Assembly (NCBI RefSeq): GCF_000155675.2
Contig: NC_020911.1
Location: 151,501-215,500 of the forward strand
Direction of reading: 5' to 3'
DNA: 64,000 nt
Source of the DNA: Octadecabacter antarcticus 307
GTDB lineage: Bacteria > Pseudomonadota > Alphaproteobacteria > Rhodobacterales > Rhodobacteraceae
Position 1 is the first letter of the stretch. Each line of letters starts with the position of its first letter. This document shows positions 34,170 to 42,128 of this stretch, one piece after another. The position numbers were made by a program, and so were the translations under genes. A model generated the notes under the pieces. It searched no databases and was not told the DNA's origin. It saw only the letters and a list, made by a program, of their open reading frames with translations.

Positions 34170-34628
34170 ATCAAGAATTTTTCTTTTAGCGGGTTTTGGA
34201 TTAGGATATATCTAATTGCGTGTACTATAATGCATATATTCTGCCTAGAATAAAAGGCGGCTTTTGCACACGCAACGAAAGTCTGGTTCCCACACTTCAT
34301 GCCGAAATGTGTCTGTCAACTCCGGCCCATAGGAGACATTCATCCTATCAGCTCGCGCTGCATTGCAGCGTCACAGACCCGGCCACTCATTGCAGCTGCT
34401 CGGTCATTAAGAAACGCACTCGTTGCCTACGAACGAAGCTGCTCAGGCAACGTACGGTCGTGGAAGCGTCCCGGCCTGCAAATAAATATTGTCTCTGAGG
34501 CTTTCTTTAGTGGAAAAGCGAGATGGTCAAAGGCTGAATTTATGAAAAATCTTGGAACTCTGCGTACAGTCCTAGAATTGACTCGATATGATGCGCAGCG
34601 TATGTACGATTTCAATAGAGGATCTATC
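34170..34628. other. Non-coding stretch between RES and toxin-antitoxin genes
   Basis: No convincing gene is present: in-frame readings starting at 34220 and 34299 lack ribosome sites and protein-like composition. A TATAAT at 34226-34231 could serve the plus strand. Two hairpins follow: ATAGGA/TCCTAT around 34330-34350, and the perfect palindrome CGCTGCA-T-TGCAGCG (34356-34370). It may hold divergent promoters, a small RNA or decayed DNA. Confidence 0.4.
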
Positions 34629-35015
34629 ATGACCAGAAATAGCAAAAAATCCACTATGAGCTTCATGGGGCGATTGCACGGTAAGCGTAGTGTGAAGGCC
34701 TTACGTAAATCCGGCAACACCGTAACCGCGGGCTTCGTTACATCTGCACCTTCCGCAGTCACTTCTTTCAAAACTGTCAGTCACCGGAAGCGCCTTCCTA
34801 ATGATAGCTTAATAGCGCCCAAGACAGATGGGGAAACAGCGATTGTTTTGATCCAAGAGGCCCTTGTTGGGGTTGAGGAAGCGGCAAGCCAAATCGACTT
34901 GCCAGCCGCAGAACGTTATTCTGGACTCAGCGCCTTTAAGAGCGATGACATGTGGTTTGGGAACCCGAAGAACATGCCAGACGAAGACATCGCTTTTTTT
35001 GAACTAGAGACTTAA
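34629..35015 (+). CDS. Candidate antitoxin of a PemK/MazF-like pair
   Basis: A 128-residue protein, MTRNSKKSTMSFMGRLHGKRSVKAL..., with a very basic N-terminal half and an acidic C-terminal half (YSGLSAFKSDDMWFGNP ... DEDIAFFELET). That split is common among antitoxins: DNA-binding first, toxin-wrapping tail last. AGAGGA lies 8 bases before the ATG at 34629. Longer readings upstream are unlikely. The toxin-like gene starts 3 bases after its stop. No named antitoxin family is recognised, so the role is inferred from position. Confidence 0.55.
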   Translation: MTRNSKKSTMSFMGRLHGKRSVKALRKSGNTVTAGFVTSAPSAVTSFKTVSHRKRLPNDSLIAPKTDGETAIVLIQEALVGVEEAASQIDLPAAERYSGLSAFKSDDMWFGNPKNMPDEDIAFFELET

Positions 35016-35018
35016 CTT

Positions 35019-35471
35019 TTGCCACCAAGAAGACCAGCTATAGAAGCGTTCGATGAACCAAAGCCCAAGCAGCAGACCACTCTAACGCCTGTTCAAAAAG
35101 GGTCTGTTTACGGTTTTAATTTCCCATTTAACGACACCGCTGAATTCCCCCATCCGGGAATTGTGATTGCGTCTAAGGTCGGGCCTCGCGGTTGTAAGAA
35201 AAAGGTTGGCGTCATAGCGCTTGCCATCACGCACAGCGAGCAACAAGTTTCCTGGAAGGACAAAAAGGCTATTTTTGTACCTGACGAAGAAAAGAAGCGC
35301 ATGGGCCTTGATGCAGATGCGCAATGGGTCTGCCTCTTCGAGCAGGTCACCGCGTTCTTTCCCGATGATATTAAAACGATAACGTCTGCTAGCAGCTCAT
35401 ATTTGGGACAGGCATCCGAGGCGTTTACAGCCACAGTTTTTGGAGCTTGGAACGACTACAGGAAAAGTTGA
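35019..35471 (+). CDS. PemK/MazF-like toxin
   Basis: A 150-residue protein starting at TTG 35019. The stretch QKGSVYGFNFPFNDTAEFPHPGIVIASKVGP, followed by KKVGVIALAITHSEQ, follows the PemK/MazF beta-barrel pattern (G-x-V-x-x-x-x-F-P, H-P-x-I-V-I, then a V..I.IT strand). Members cleave RNA and are blocked by a co-expressed antitoxin. The second half (EEKKRMGLDADAQWVCLFEQ) is less typical. It is tightly linked to the preceding gene. Motif-level evidence only. Confidence 0.6.
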   Translation: MPPRRPAIEAFDEPKPKQQTTLTPVQKGSVYGFNFPFNDTAEFPHPGIVIASKVGPRGCKKKVGVIALAITHSEQQVSWKDKKAIFVPDEEKKRMGLDADAQWVCLFEQVTAFFPDDIKTITSASSSYLGQASEAFTATVFGAWNDYRKS

Positions 35472-35569
35472 GCCTTCCTATGCACACTGCTATTGTTGGT
35501 GGTCGGCGCAGCAAGCGACGACTTTCTGCGCTTGGTGACGCTCAGCTAAAATATGATCTTCTATAGCTA

Positions 35570-36230
35570 AGACGAAGCGGAGTTGGAGGGCAAGGATTAC
35601 ACCCCGACTTTGCCAGAGGCGATGCGTTAGAAAACATGGGCGTCGGCCAAGAATGACGATGGAAGCGACCACAAGGACGTGCTGACGGGCGAAGACCTCA
35701 CTACCTTCATAACACCACACTGCTCCCTACCCTCAAGAAAAACCGTTAGAATGCAATCGGTCCCGAAACTATCGAATACAAGATCGGTGAAATCTTTTTC
35801 GAGATTACCAACAAGTTTCGCTAAGGCTACTTCCTATGCGATGTGCTGGAGGTCGTGGACGGGCTGGAGTTCAACACCAAAGAGCCCAAGCTCGAACTGT
35901 TTGACCTCTATGAATCTCGCATCAAACGCATGAGCAACGCGGAGCGCAACGGCGGCGAATACTACACGCCGCGTCCACTGATCCGCGCCATGCTATAAGA
36001 TTGTCGCCCCCTAGATCGGCGAAACGCTCTATGACGGGGCCTGTGGCTCTGCGGGGTTCTTGGTCGAAGCCTACGGGAAAATGCTGACGCCTGATATTTC
36101 CGAGACCGACTTCGGCACCCTCCAGACCAAGACCTTTTACGGGCAGGAAAAAAATTCCTCGCCGATATCATCACCATCAAGAACATGATCCTGCATGGCA
36201 TGGACGAATTGGACTTGACAAAGATAGGTG
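35570..36230 (+). pseudogene. hsdM: Decayed type I restriction-modification methylase (hsdM)
   Basis: Fragments of HsdM are readable in order across stops and frameshifts: EGKDYTPTLPEAMR, LTGEDLTTFI, GPETIEYKIGEIFFEITNKF, then NGGEYYTPRPLIRAM, IGETLYDGACGSAGFLVEAY, TLQTKTFYGQEK and IKNMILHGMDELDL. These include the N6-adenine methylase motif I region (normally DPACGSGGF). In-frame stops lie near 35627, 35750, 35820 and 35996, and the frame shifts near 36000 and 36150. The N-terminal part, the NPPF motif region, hsdS and hsdR are missing. It is not functional. Confidence 0.85.
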
Positions 36231-36593
36231 GTTTTCTGCACGTAAAATATGGTGGAACGAGCGGAGTCAAACGAGTGATAGAGGAAATTCTAACAATCAA
36301 GAAGGCGTTCACATATATTCAGGTGCACCTTTACCATCAGTAAGTGCCCAGCGGGCCACTAAAAACTCGTTTGTCTAATCAGTCAAAAGGTCAGAAATAG
36401 CGCCGTTTTGTTGGTGCGGCCTATAAGATCAACCGCGCCTACGTCGTGTGAGGCCGGGGGGGGGGGGGGCGAGATTGTCAAATTGATACTGTCATTTAGT
36501 GCGTGCCTGCCTAATTATTTTTTCTGGGTGGAGGCAACCTTGGCAACATGCCCCTAGTGTTCAACAATATAATGCAAAGAAGCACGACGCAAT
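36231..36593. other. Degenerate right end of the element
   Basis: The hsdM-derived frame continues open to about 36343 (KYGGTSGVKRVIEEILTIKK) but no longer matches a methylase. A run of 14 G (36456-36469) and AT-rich sequence follow. No intact gene is seen. It is likely remnant DNA of the restriction locus up to attR. Confidence 0.5.
36456..36469. repeat. Homopolymer of 14 G
   Basis: Uninterrupted G14 in non-coding remnant DNA. Such tracts slip in replication and sequencing, so the exact length may be an artefact. It is not positioned to phase-vary an intact gene. Confidence 0.8.
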
Positions 36594-36612
36594 TTAGTGA
36601 CCAGTTAGTGAC
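36594..36612. repeat. Right attachment site (attR) core
   Basis: Right copy of the 19-bp direct repeat TTAGTGACCAGTTAGTGAC. Here the second 9-mer half ends TTAGTGACT, while in attL it is TTAGTGACC. It lies 54 bases from the RND permease stop codon. Spacing between the two copies is 10543 bases. Confidence 0.85.
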
Positions 36613-36659
36613 TAGATACCATCAATATAAAATTATTCAATATTATCAAGTCATTATGG

Positions 36660-36670
36660 CGGACGTCTAG
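36660..36670. repeat. Outer 11-bp direct repeat, right copy
   Basis: CGGACGTCTAG, identical to 25911-25921 and spanning the stop codon of the RND permease gene. See the left copy for interpretation. Confidence 0.35.
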
Positions 36671-39600
36671 GCCGTCTTACGTGCCCATGCGACGGACAGC
36701 GCCGTGGCGATATAGACCAGCAGCAGCCAAACGATTGTCACCAACAAGAAAACCCCAATCGCGGCAGCTACACCAGTGTTAAGCATCGGCAATAGGCTGC
36801 CCAAGGGCGACCATGGTGCGCCACTCGTCATGATTGGTGCGACGATGGCTGCAAACAATCCGGCGGTGCCCAGAACGGCCAATCGGGTGGGCAATGCAAT
36901 GGCGCGCGATCCGCTGGACAGCCCGCGTTTTGCAGATCGGACCTGCACACTGACATCGCCCTGCATCGCCATCAACGATGGCACAATGAACAGCACAAGC
37001 ACCATGCCAAAGCCCAAACCATAGACCAATGTGATGACCGTCGGCTTCAGGAATTCCGCCTGGCTCGACCCTTCGTACAGCAGCGGCGCAAGCCCAAGAA
37101 CGGTGGTCAATGTCGTCAGCAAGACAGGGCGTAACCGGTCGCTGACTCCATCAATTATCGCAGGGATCAAGGCGCGGGTTTCAGCGTATTCATCAATCGT
37201 TTTTACCAGCACGATTGAATCGTTGATGATGATGCCCGTCATGCCGAGCAAACCTACGACGGTAAACATCGACAATGGCACGTCCCATGCCGCGTGGCCG
37301 TAAATCGTCCCAATAAGCCCAAAGGGGATGATCGCCATGACCACAAGGGGGCGCGTCCAGCTTTGGAAGACCCACGCGAGCGTTAGGAAGATGCCCGTTA
37401 GGCAGAAAATCAATCCGGTTCGCGCGTCGCTCAGGAAATCATTCTCTTGTTCACTGAGGCCCGACAACGACGTCGAGACACCAAAAGCGGTCTCAACCCG
37501 TGGCAGAATGTCGTCTTGGATCAATGTCTGGATTTCTGCCGCACGGTCCGCATCATCGTCGGTTAGATCGGCGGTAACTGAAATCAGCTGCACGCCATTC
37601 TCGCGGCTGACGGTGGAAAATCCGGTGCGCGATTGAACGGTCACAATGTCGGCCAAAGGCACATAAACCCCCGAGGCGGCGCGCATTTGGGTGCGATCAA
37701 GGAAATTGGCCGTGAGTTCGCCCCCCGGTAATTCCACACGGATCGTCGCAGAGCGCGGGCCTTCCGGGTAGGTGGCCGCTTCGATCCCGCCAAGACGGTT
37801 GCGCAACACGCGACCCAGCCCGTCTATCGTAAAGCCGAGAGCCTGACCTTGTGGCGTAAGCTCAAGAATCAATTCCTCTTTGTCATAGGCGAGGGAATCT
37901 TCGATCGCTGAAATTTCGCCGAACTGTGCCAGTTCTGCCTTTAGCGCCTCGGATGCGGCTTTAAGAATCTCAGAATTCGCGCCAAAAAGCTGTACATCTA
38001 TGTCATCCCCCCCCGGTCCACTGGCCCAGCTGCGGAAGCTGACGGTTTCGACCATCGGGTGCCGGATTATGCGTTCTTGTAGTTCGGCAACGAAGGCAAA
38101 GCTGGAATAGGGGCGGCTGTCCGCATCGATGAGTTCAATCGCAATCGCGCCCAGTTGATCTGCGTCTTTCGTGTCAGCCCCTGCGATCCCGCGCCCTGAA
38201 TTGCCACCAATTTCAGCGATCACATAATCGAGCGGGCTGACGCCATAACGTTCTTTATATTCCGCACCGACGATCTGCGTGACCTCTTGCAAGGACTGCA
38301 TCATCTCAAGCGTGTCTTCACGGGTCGCACCCGGAAGCATCGCAAAATTGCCGGTCACGCTGCCCTGTTCGGGGGCATTGAAAAACCGCCATTGCACGTC
38401 CCCGCGAATGAACGATGCCGATTGCACGGCGAGCAATACAATCGCAAATGCCATGACCGGATAGCGTGCCCAGATGACGCCCGCCATGAACGGGCGAAAC
38501 CCGTGTTCTTTGGCCCAATCGAACCCGCGGTTCACAAAACGCGACGGTGCATCATACCATTTGTCACCGCCACTGGCAGACAGCGATTTGTACATGTGGT
38601 GTGGCAAAATGAAGAAACATTCGATCAATGACGCGATGAGAACGACGATCACCGTAAATGGAATATCTGCGATCAAGTCGCCAAACCGCCCGCCAACAAC
38701 CACCAGCGCAAAGAAGGCAATGATCGTCGTGAGAGTCGCGGAAAACACAGGGCTGAACATCTTTTTGGCGGCATTTTCAGCAGCAACGGCAGGGCTTTCG
38801 CCCAAGTGTCTGTGGCGGTAATCAGCGTGTTCACCGACGACAATGGCGTCGTCCACCACAATTCCCAACGTAATAATCAGCGCAAACAGCGATATCATGT
38901 TGATCGTTAGTCCCGCCGCATACATCAGCGCAATTGCACCACACATCGCCACGGGAATACCCGCCGCAACCCAGAACGCGGTGCGTGCATTCAGGAACAT
39001 GAACAACAACGCGACGACCATCGCGAGGCCAAGTAGTGCATTTTGATACAGAATATTCAGGCGCCCCGTGATCAATTCGGCGCGCGCACGGATCAGATCA
39101 ATGCTGGACCCGGCGGGCAGGGTCGCCGCGTAGCTTTGCGCGACTTGTTCAACGGTTTGCTGCACCTTGATGGCGTCCCCCGTCGCGGCGCGGTCAACGC
39201 GAATGGTGATGGCAGGATTGTCGCCCACAAAATACGCACGCTCGCGGTCGACGCCCTCAACGAACACCCGCGCAACGTCGCCAATCGTCAAGGTTGCGCC
39301 ACTGGCGTCTGTGCGCAGAACGATCGCCTCGATCTCATCGGCAGTGCGTTTTTCAACGCCGGTTCGAACGCGGGCAGATCCAGTCACATCGCCGGCGGGA
39401 TCTGCGTTCACCTCTTGTGCGATTGCTGCCGAAATATTGGCCATTGTTATGTCGTTGCGAATCAACGCGAGCGATGGGACTTCGATAATCGTAGACGGTG
39501 CCGCAACACCGCGAATGGTCGTGCGTGTGACGCCCTGCGCGAACAGCCGCACGGTGAATTCATCGGAAAACCGGCCGAGTTGTTCCGGTGCTACGGGTCC

Positions 39601-40032
39601 AGTGATGACCACATCGGTAACGCGATCCGACCATTGCCCGCGCCGCACAGTCGGGTCTTCGGCGTCTTCTGGCAGGTTGGACGTCGCATCCACCGCGAGC
39701 TGCACATCCTCGGTCGCCTTTGCCATGTCCCACCCGGGGGAGAATTCCAAGCGGACCCGTGCGCTGCCTTCAGACGATGTCGAGACTGTGTTTGTGACAC
39801 CTTCGACACTCAGAAGCGCGGGTTGCAGAACTTGCACGATGGCATCGTCCACATCTTGTGCGCCTGCGCCGGACCACTGCACCGACACGGTCACGATGTC
39901 GATAATCACATCGGGAAAAAACTGCGCCCGCATTTTGGGGTAGGATACGAAACCGCCCGCCAGCAATACCACCATCAATAAGTTGGCGGCGGTGCGGTGA
40001 CGGGTAAAATAGGACAGGATACCGTTGGTCAT
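36667..40032 (-). CDS. RND efflux transporter, permease subunit
   Basis: A 1121-residue proton-driven inner-membrane pump of the AcrB/MexB/CzcA superfamily. It has an N-terminal helix (NLLMVVLLAGGFVSYPKMRAQ), two large periplasmic loops and two six-helix blocks. The proton-relay helix reads ALIITLGIVVDDAIVVGEH, with the paired Asp, and its repeat in the second half is LLGMTGIIINDSIVLVKTI. The C-terminus is about 70 residues longer than AcrB, with two extra hydrophobic stretches. The adaptor gene lies 4 bases upstream. No TolC-type gene is nearby. The substrate is unknown. Confidence 0.95.
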   Translation of the reverse strand: MTNGILSYFTRHRTAANLLMVVLLAGGFVSYPKMRAQFFPDVIIDIVTVSVQWSGAGAQDVDDAIVQVLQPALLSVEGVTNTVSTSSEGSARVRLEFSPGWDMAKATEDVQLAVDATSNLPEDAEDPTVRRGQWSDRVTDVVITGPVAPEQLGRFSDEFTVRLFAQGVTRTTIRGVAAPSTIIEVPSLALIRNDITMANISAAIAQEVNADPAGDVTGSARVRTGVEKRTADEIEAIVLRTDASGATLTIGDVARVFVEGVDRERAYFVGDNPAITIRVDRAATGDAIKVQQTVEQVAQSYAATLPAGSSIDLIRARAELITGRLNILYQNALLGLAMVVALLFMFLNARTAFWVAAGIPVAMCGAIALMYAAGLTINMISLFALIITLGIVVDDAIVVGEHADYRHRHLGESPAVAAENAAKKMFSPVFSATLTTIIAFFALVVVGGRFGDLIADIPFTVIVVLIASLIECFFILPHHMYKSLSASGGDKWYDAPSRFVNRGFDWAKEHGFRPFMAGVIWARYPVMAFAIVLLAVQSASFIRGDVQWRFFNAPEQGSVTGNFAMLPGATREDTLEMMQSLQEVTQIVGAEYKERYGVSPLDYVIAEIGGNSGRGIAGADTKDADQLGAIAIELIDADSRPYSSFAFVAELQERIIRHPMVETVSFRSWASGPGGDDIDVQLFGANSEILKAASEALKAELAQFGEISAIEDSLAYDKEELILELTPQGQALGFTIDGLGRVLRNRLGGIEAATYPEGPRSATIRVELPGGELTANFLDRTQMRAASGVYVPLADIVTVQSRTGFSTVSRENGVQLISVTADLTDDDADRAAEIQTLIQDDILPRVETAFGVSTSLSGLSEQENDFLSDARTGLIFCLTGIFLTLAWVFQSWTRPLVVMAIIPFGLIGTIYGHAAWDVPLSMFTVVGLLGMTGIIINDSIVLVKTIDEYAETRALIPAIIDGVSDRLRPVLLTTLTTVLGLAPLLYEGSSQAEFLKPTVITLVYGLGFGMVLVLFIVPSLMAMQGDVSVQVRSAKRGLSSGSRAIALPTRLAVLGTAGLFAAIVAPIMTSGAPWSPLGSLLPMLNTGVAAAIGVFLLVTIVWLLLVYIATALSVAWARKTA

Positions 40033-40036
40033 GAAG

Positions 40037-41494
40037 TCATGTTCCCATCCGTGCTTCTAGGTCGTCGACGACATCTGCAGGAACTTCGTCTTGTTCCAAT
40101 TGGCCGATGACGCGGGCTTGCACGGGTGGCGGCATCCGCGACCCTTCGACAAACGCGATCAATCGCGCACGGCGATCATCATCAAGCGTGATCATTTCTG
40201 GTGGGTCTGGCACGACAGCTTCGGCGTTTGGGTCAATAGGTTGCACCGCGATACCCGCGCCCAAAAGCGGTGAACGTTCTGCGACAATTTGCTGGCCATA
40301 TAATACAGGCGCACGAATAATAACGTCATCCCCTTGGCGGCGTAGCACCACAACTGCGACTTCCTCAAGGCGGTTGCCTTCGGCGAGCAATAGCGCGCTG
40401 CTACCTGATCCGATTGCGGTTGATGGCACCATAGCGACGCCGCGCAATTCAGGTTCTATCACAGTGACAGTCACGAAATCACCCGGTCGTAGGCCAGGCG
40501 CGGTATCCAGACGCGCAAACAGCAAACGGCCAGTCTGGCCTTCACCGACATTGGCGCTTTCGCGCGTGATCTGGCCGGAGGCAGTCAGCGTCAGGTCCTG
40601 CGCCTCAAGCGTAACAGTGACGGCTGCATCGCCAAGTGTCCCGTCAACGCCAGTGAGCCGCGCATATTGGACTGTGGACAGGCGAAAAGAGACTTCGAGA
40701 TTGTCTTTTTCGATCAATTCCCCAAGCTGTTCATTTGCGGTGACACGCACACCTTGGGAAATGTTGACCTGCGCCAACGTTCCCGAAAACGGCGCGCGGA
40801 TTTCGGTGTCCTCTACGGCGCGGTCTGCGTCTGCAAGGTTCAGGCGTGCCCGATCAAGGCCCGTCGCGGCCTGATTCAGACGGGCCTGCGCCTGCGCCTG
40901 CGCTTGGCGGCGTGACAGGACCGCTTGGTTGGCCCCAGACAGTGCCAGTTGTGCGGTTTCAACAGCGGCAGCCGTTCCGACACCGCGCGTCACAAGGTCG
41001 TTCTGACGGGTTAGGGCCTGTTGTCGCAAGTCCGCCTGCTGTGTCGCCGCCGCGAGTTCGTCACGTTCAATAATCAATGCACGCTCTGCGTTGCGGACCT
41101 CAAATTGTGCATCGCGCAGGTCAGCAGCGGTCCTGTCACGGGACGATTGGGCGTCGCGCGGGTCAATCTTAACGATGAGCTCGCCGTTTTCCACACGCCC
41201 GCCATCAACAAAATTCGGCGATATTTCCAACACGGTGCCGCTGGACAGGGCCCGCAAATCAAACGTGTTGGTGCTGATGAGTTCGCCAAAAATCACTAGT
41301 TCTGGTGCGATTGTTTCGGGCGTCACGGTCACGACATTTACCGACAATACCCGTTCGCTTTGTGGGAAACTGCGTGGTTCAGCGTTCATGCGATCTTGCA
41401 CTGCAAGGCGCACGGTATTTCCGGCCCACGCAAACAACGCCAGCGTCAGCGTCAGTAGGAAAATCCCGATCAGGCTGCGTCTTAGAAATTTCAC
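40037..41494 (-). CDS. RND efflux periplasmic adaptor (membrane fusion protein)
   Basis: A 485-residue periplasmic adaptor linking the permease to an outer-membrane channel. An N-terminal membrane anchor (SLIGIFLLTLTLALFAWAG) is followed by the first lipoyl half (GTVLEISPNFVDGGRVENGELIVKI). A long alpha-hairpin (about 120-215, Ala/Gln/Arg-rich) precedes the second lipoyl half (IRAPFSGTLAQVNISQGVRV) and the beta-barrel domains. The start is GTG at 41494. The C-terminus carries an extra acidic helical tail (about 430-485). It is an operon with the permease. Confidence 0.93.
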   Translation of the reverse strand: MKFLRRSLIGIFLLTLTLALFAWAGNTVRLAVQDRMNAEPRSFPQSERVLSVNVVTVTPETIAPELVIFGELISTNTFDLRALSSGTVLEISPNFVDGGRVENGELIVKIDPRDAQSSRDRTAADLRDAQFEVRNAERALIIERDELAAATQQADLRQQALTRQNDLVTRGVGTAAAVETAQLALSGANQAVLSRRQAQAQAQARLNQAATGLDRARLNLADADRAVEDTEIRAPFSGTLAQVNISQGVRVTANEQLGELIEKDNLEVSFRLSTVQYARLTGVDGTLGDAAVTVTLEAQDLTLTASGQITRESANVGEGQTGRLLFARLDTAPGLRPGDFVTVTVIEPELRGVAMVPSTAIGSGSSALLLAEGNRLEEVAVVVLRRQGDDVIIRAPVLYGQQIVAERSPLLGAGIAVQPIDPNAEAVVPDPPEMITLDDDRRARLIAFVEGSRMPPPVQARVIGQLEQDEVPADVVDDLEARMGT

Positions 41495-41588
41495 GGGCTA
41501 TGCCTTTGTAAGCGGTCCACATTGATTTAGCGCAGGTCTTGGAACAACCTTTCACTGAAGGATACGCAGTGTTGTACGGTCCAGATTG

Positions 41589-42128
41589 CTATTTCCGTCG
41601 CTGATGTTCATCCAAGCGCGGTAAAATTTCGACAAAGTTGCAAGGACGGTGCCGATAATCGAGCTGTTTAACCAAAATTTCATCCCATGCATCTTTGCAC
41701 GCGCCTGTGCTGCCGGGCAGGGCAAACAGGTAGGTGCCATTGGCCACACCGCCTGTGGCACGCGATTGCACGGCGCTGGTGCCGATTTTTTGCATTGAGA
41801 CCATGGTGAACACAGTGCCGAAGGCATCAATCTCTTTTTCATAGACATCGCGGTGGGCTTCGATGGTGACATCGCGCCCCGTAAGTCCGGTTCCACCTGT
41901 CGTCAGGATCACATCGATGTCGCGATCCGCGCACCATGCCCGCAACTGGTCAGCAATTTGGTTGCGTTCGTCGCGCAACATTTTGCGATCCGCAAGGGTG
42001 TGACCCGCGTCCGTTAGGCGATCCACCAGTGTTTGGCCAGATCGGTCATCGTCGATGCTACGCGTATCGCTAATGCTGAGGATTGCGATGCGAATGGGGA
42101 TAAATGTGCGGCTTTCGTCAAGGGTCAT
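41589..42128 (-). CDS. moaB: Molybdenum cofactor biosynthesis protein B
   Basis: MoaB/Mog-type protein that adenylylates molybdopterin before metal insertion. The 179 residues carry IAILSISDTRSIDDDRSGQTLVDRL, the substrate loop TTGGTGLTGRDVT and the C-terminal FALPGSTGACKDAWDEIL. It overlaps the upstream UDG-like gene by 4 bases (ATGA). With moaD, moaE and mobA it gives four molybdenum-cofactor genes at three separate places in this window. Confidence 0.94.
   Translation of the reverse strand: MTLDESRTFIPIRIAILSISDTRSIDDDRSGQTLVDRLTDAGHTLADRKMLRDERNQIADQLRAWCADRDIDVILTTGGTGLTGRDVTIEAHRDVYEKEIDAFGTVFTMVSMQKIGTSAVQSRATGGVANGTYLFALPGSTGACKDAWDEILVKQLDYRHRPCNFVEILPRLDEHQRRK

Larger units (their letters stand above)
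26051..36612. mobile_element. Integrated element (phage-satellite-like), about 10.5 kb
   Basis: It is bounded by a perfect 19-bp direct repeat, TTAGTGACCAGTTAGTGAC (26051-26069 and 36594-36612). The order is small ORF, tyrosine integrase, amber-interrupted ORF, AlpA-like HTH, AEP primase, PriCT/RecA helicase, overlapping ORF, HGG protein, RES protein (minus strand), toxin-antitoxin pair and hsdM remnant. The boundaries sit in a convergent host intergenic gap between the DsbD-like and RND genes, so no host gene is disrupted. No tRNA is present. No relaxase, conjugation, capsid or portal gene is visible. Integrase-AlpA-primase-helicase order plus defence cargo resembles gram-negative phage satellites (PICI-type); that classification is inference. 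Confidence 0.85.

Noticed and set aside
34299..34628. An N-terminal extension of the candidate antitoxin
   Set aside because: It has no ribosome site and a non-protein-like composition, while AGAGGA is correctly spaced before 34629.
26000..36700. A tRNA gene as integration target
   Set aside because: No cloverleaf-like sequence or CCA-proximal tRNA end could be found at either element boundary.
39043..39981. A 312-codon ORF on the plus strand inside the RND permease gene
   Set aside because: It is the complementary shadow of a clear pump gene with complete motifs and has no ribosome site.
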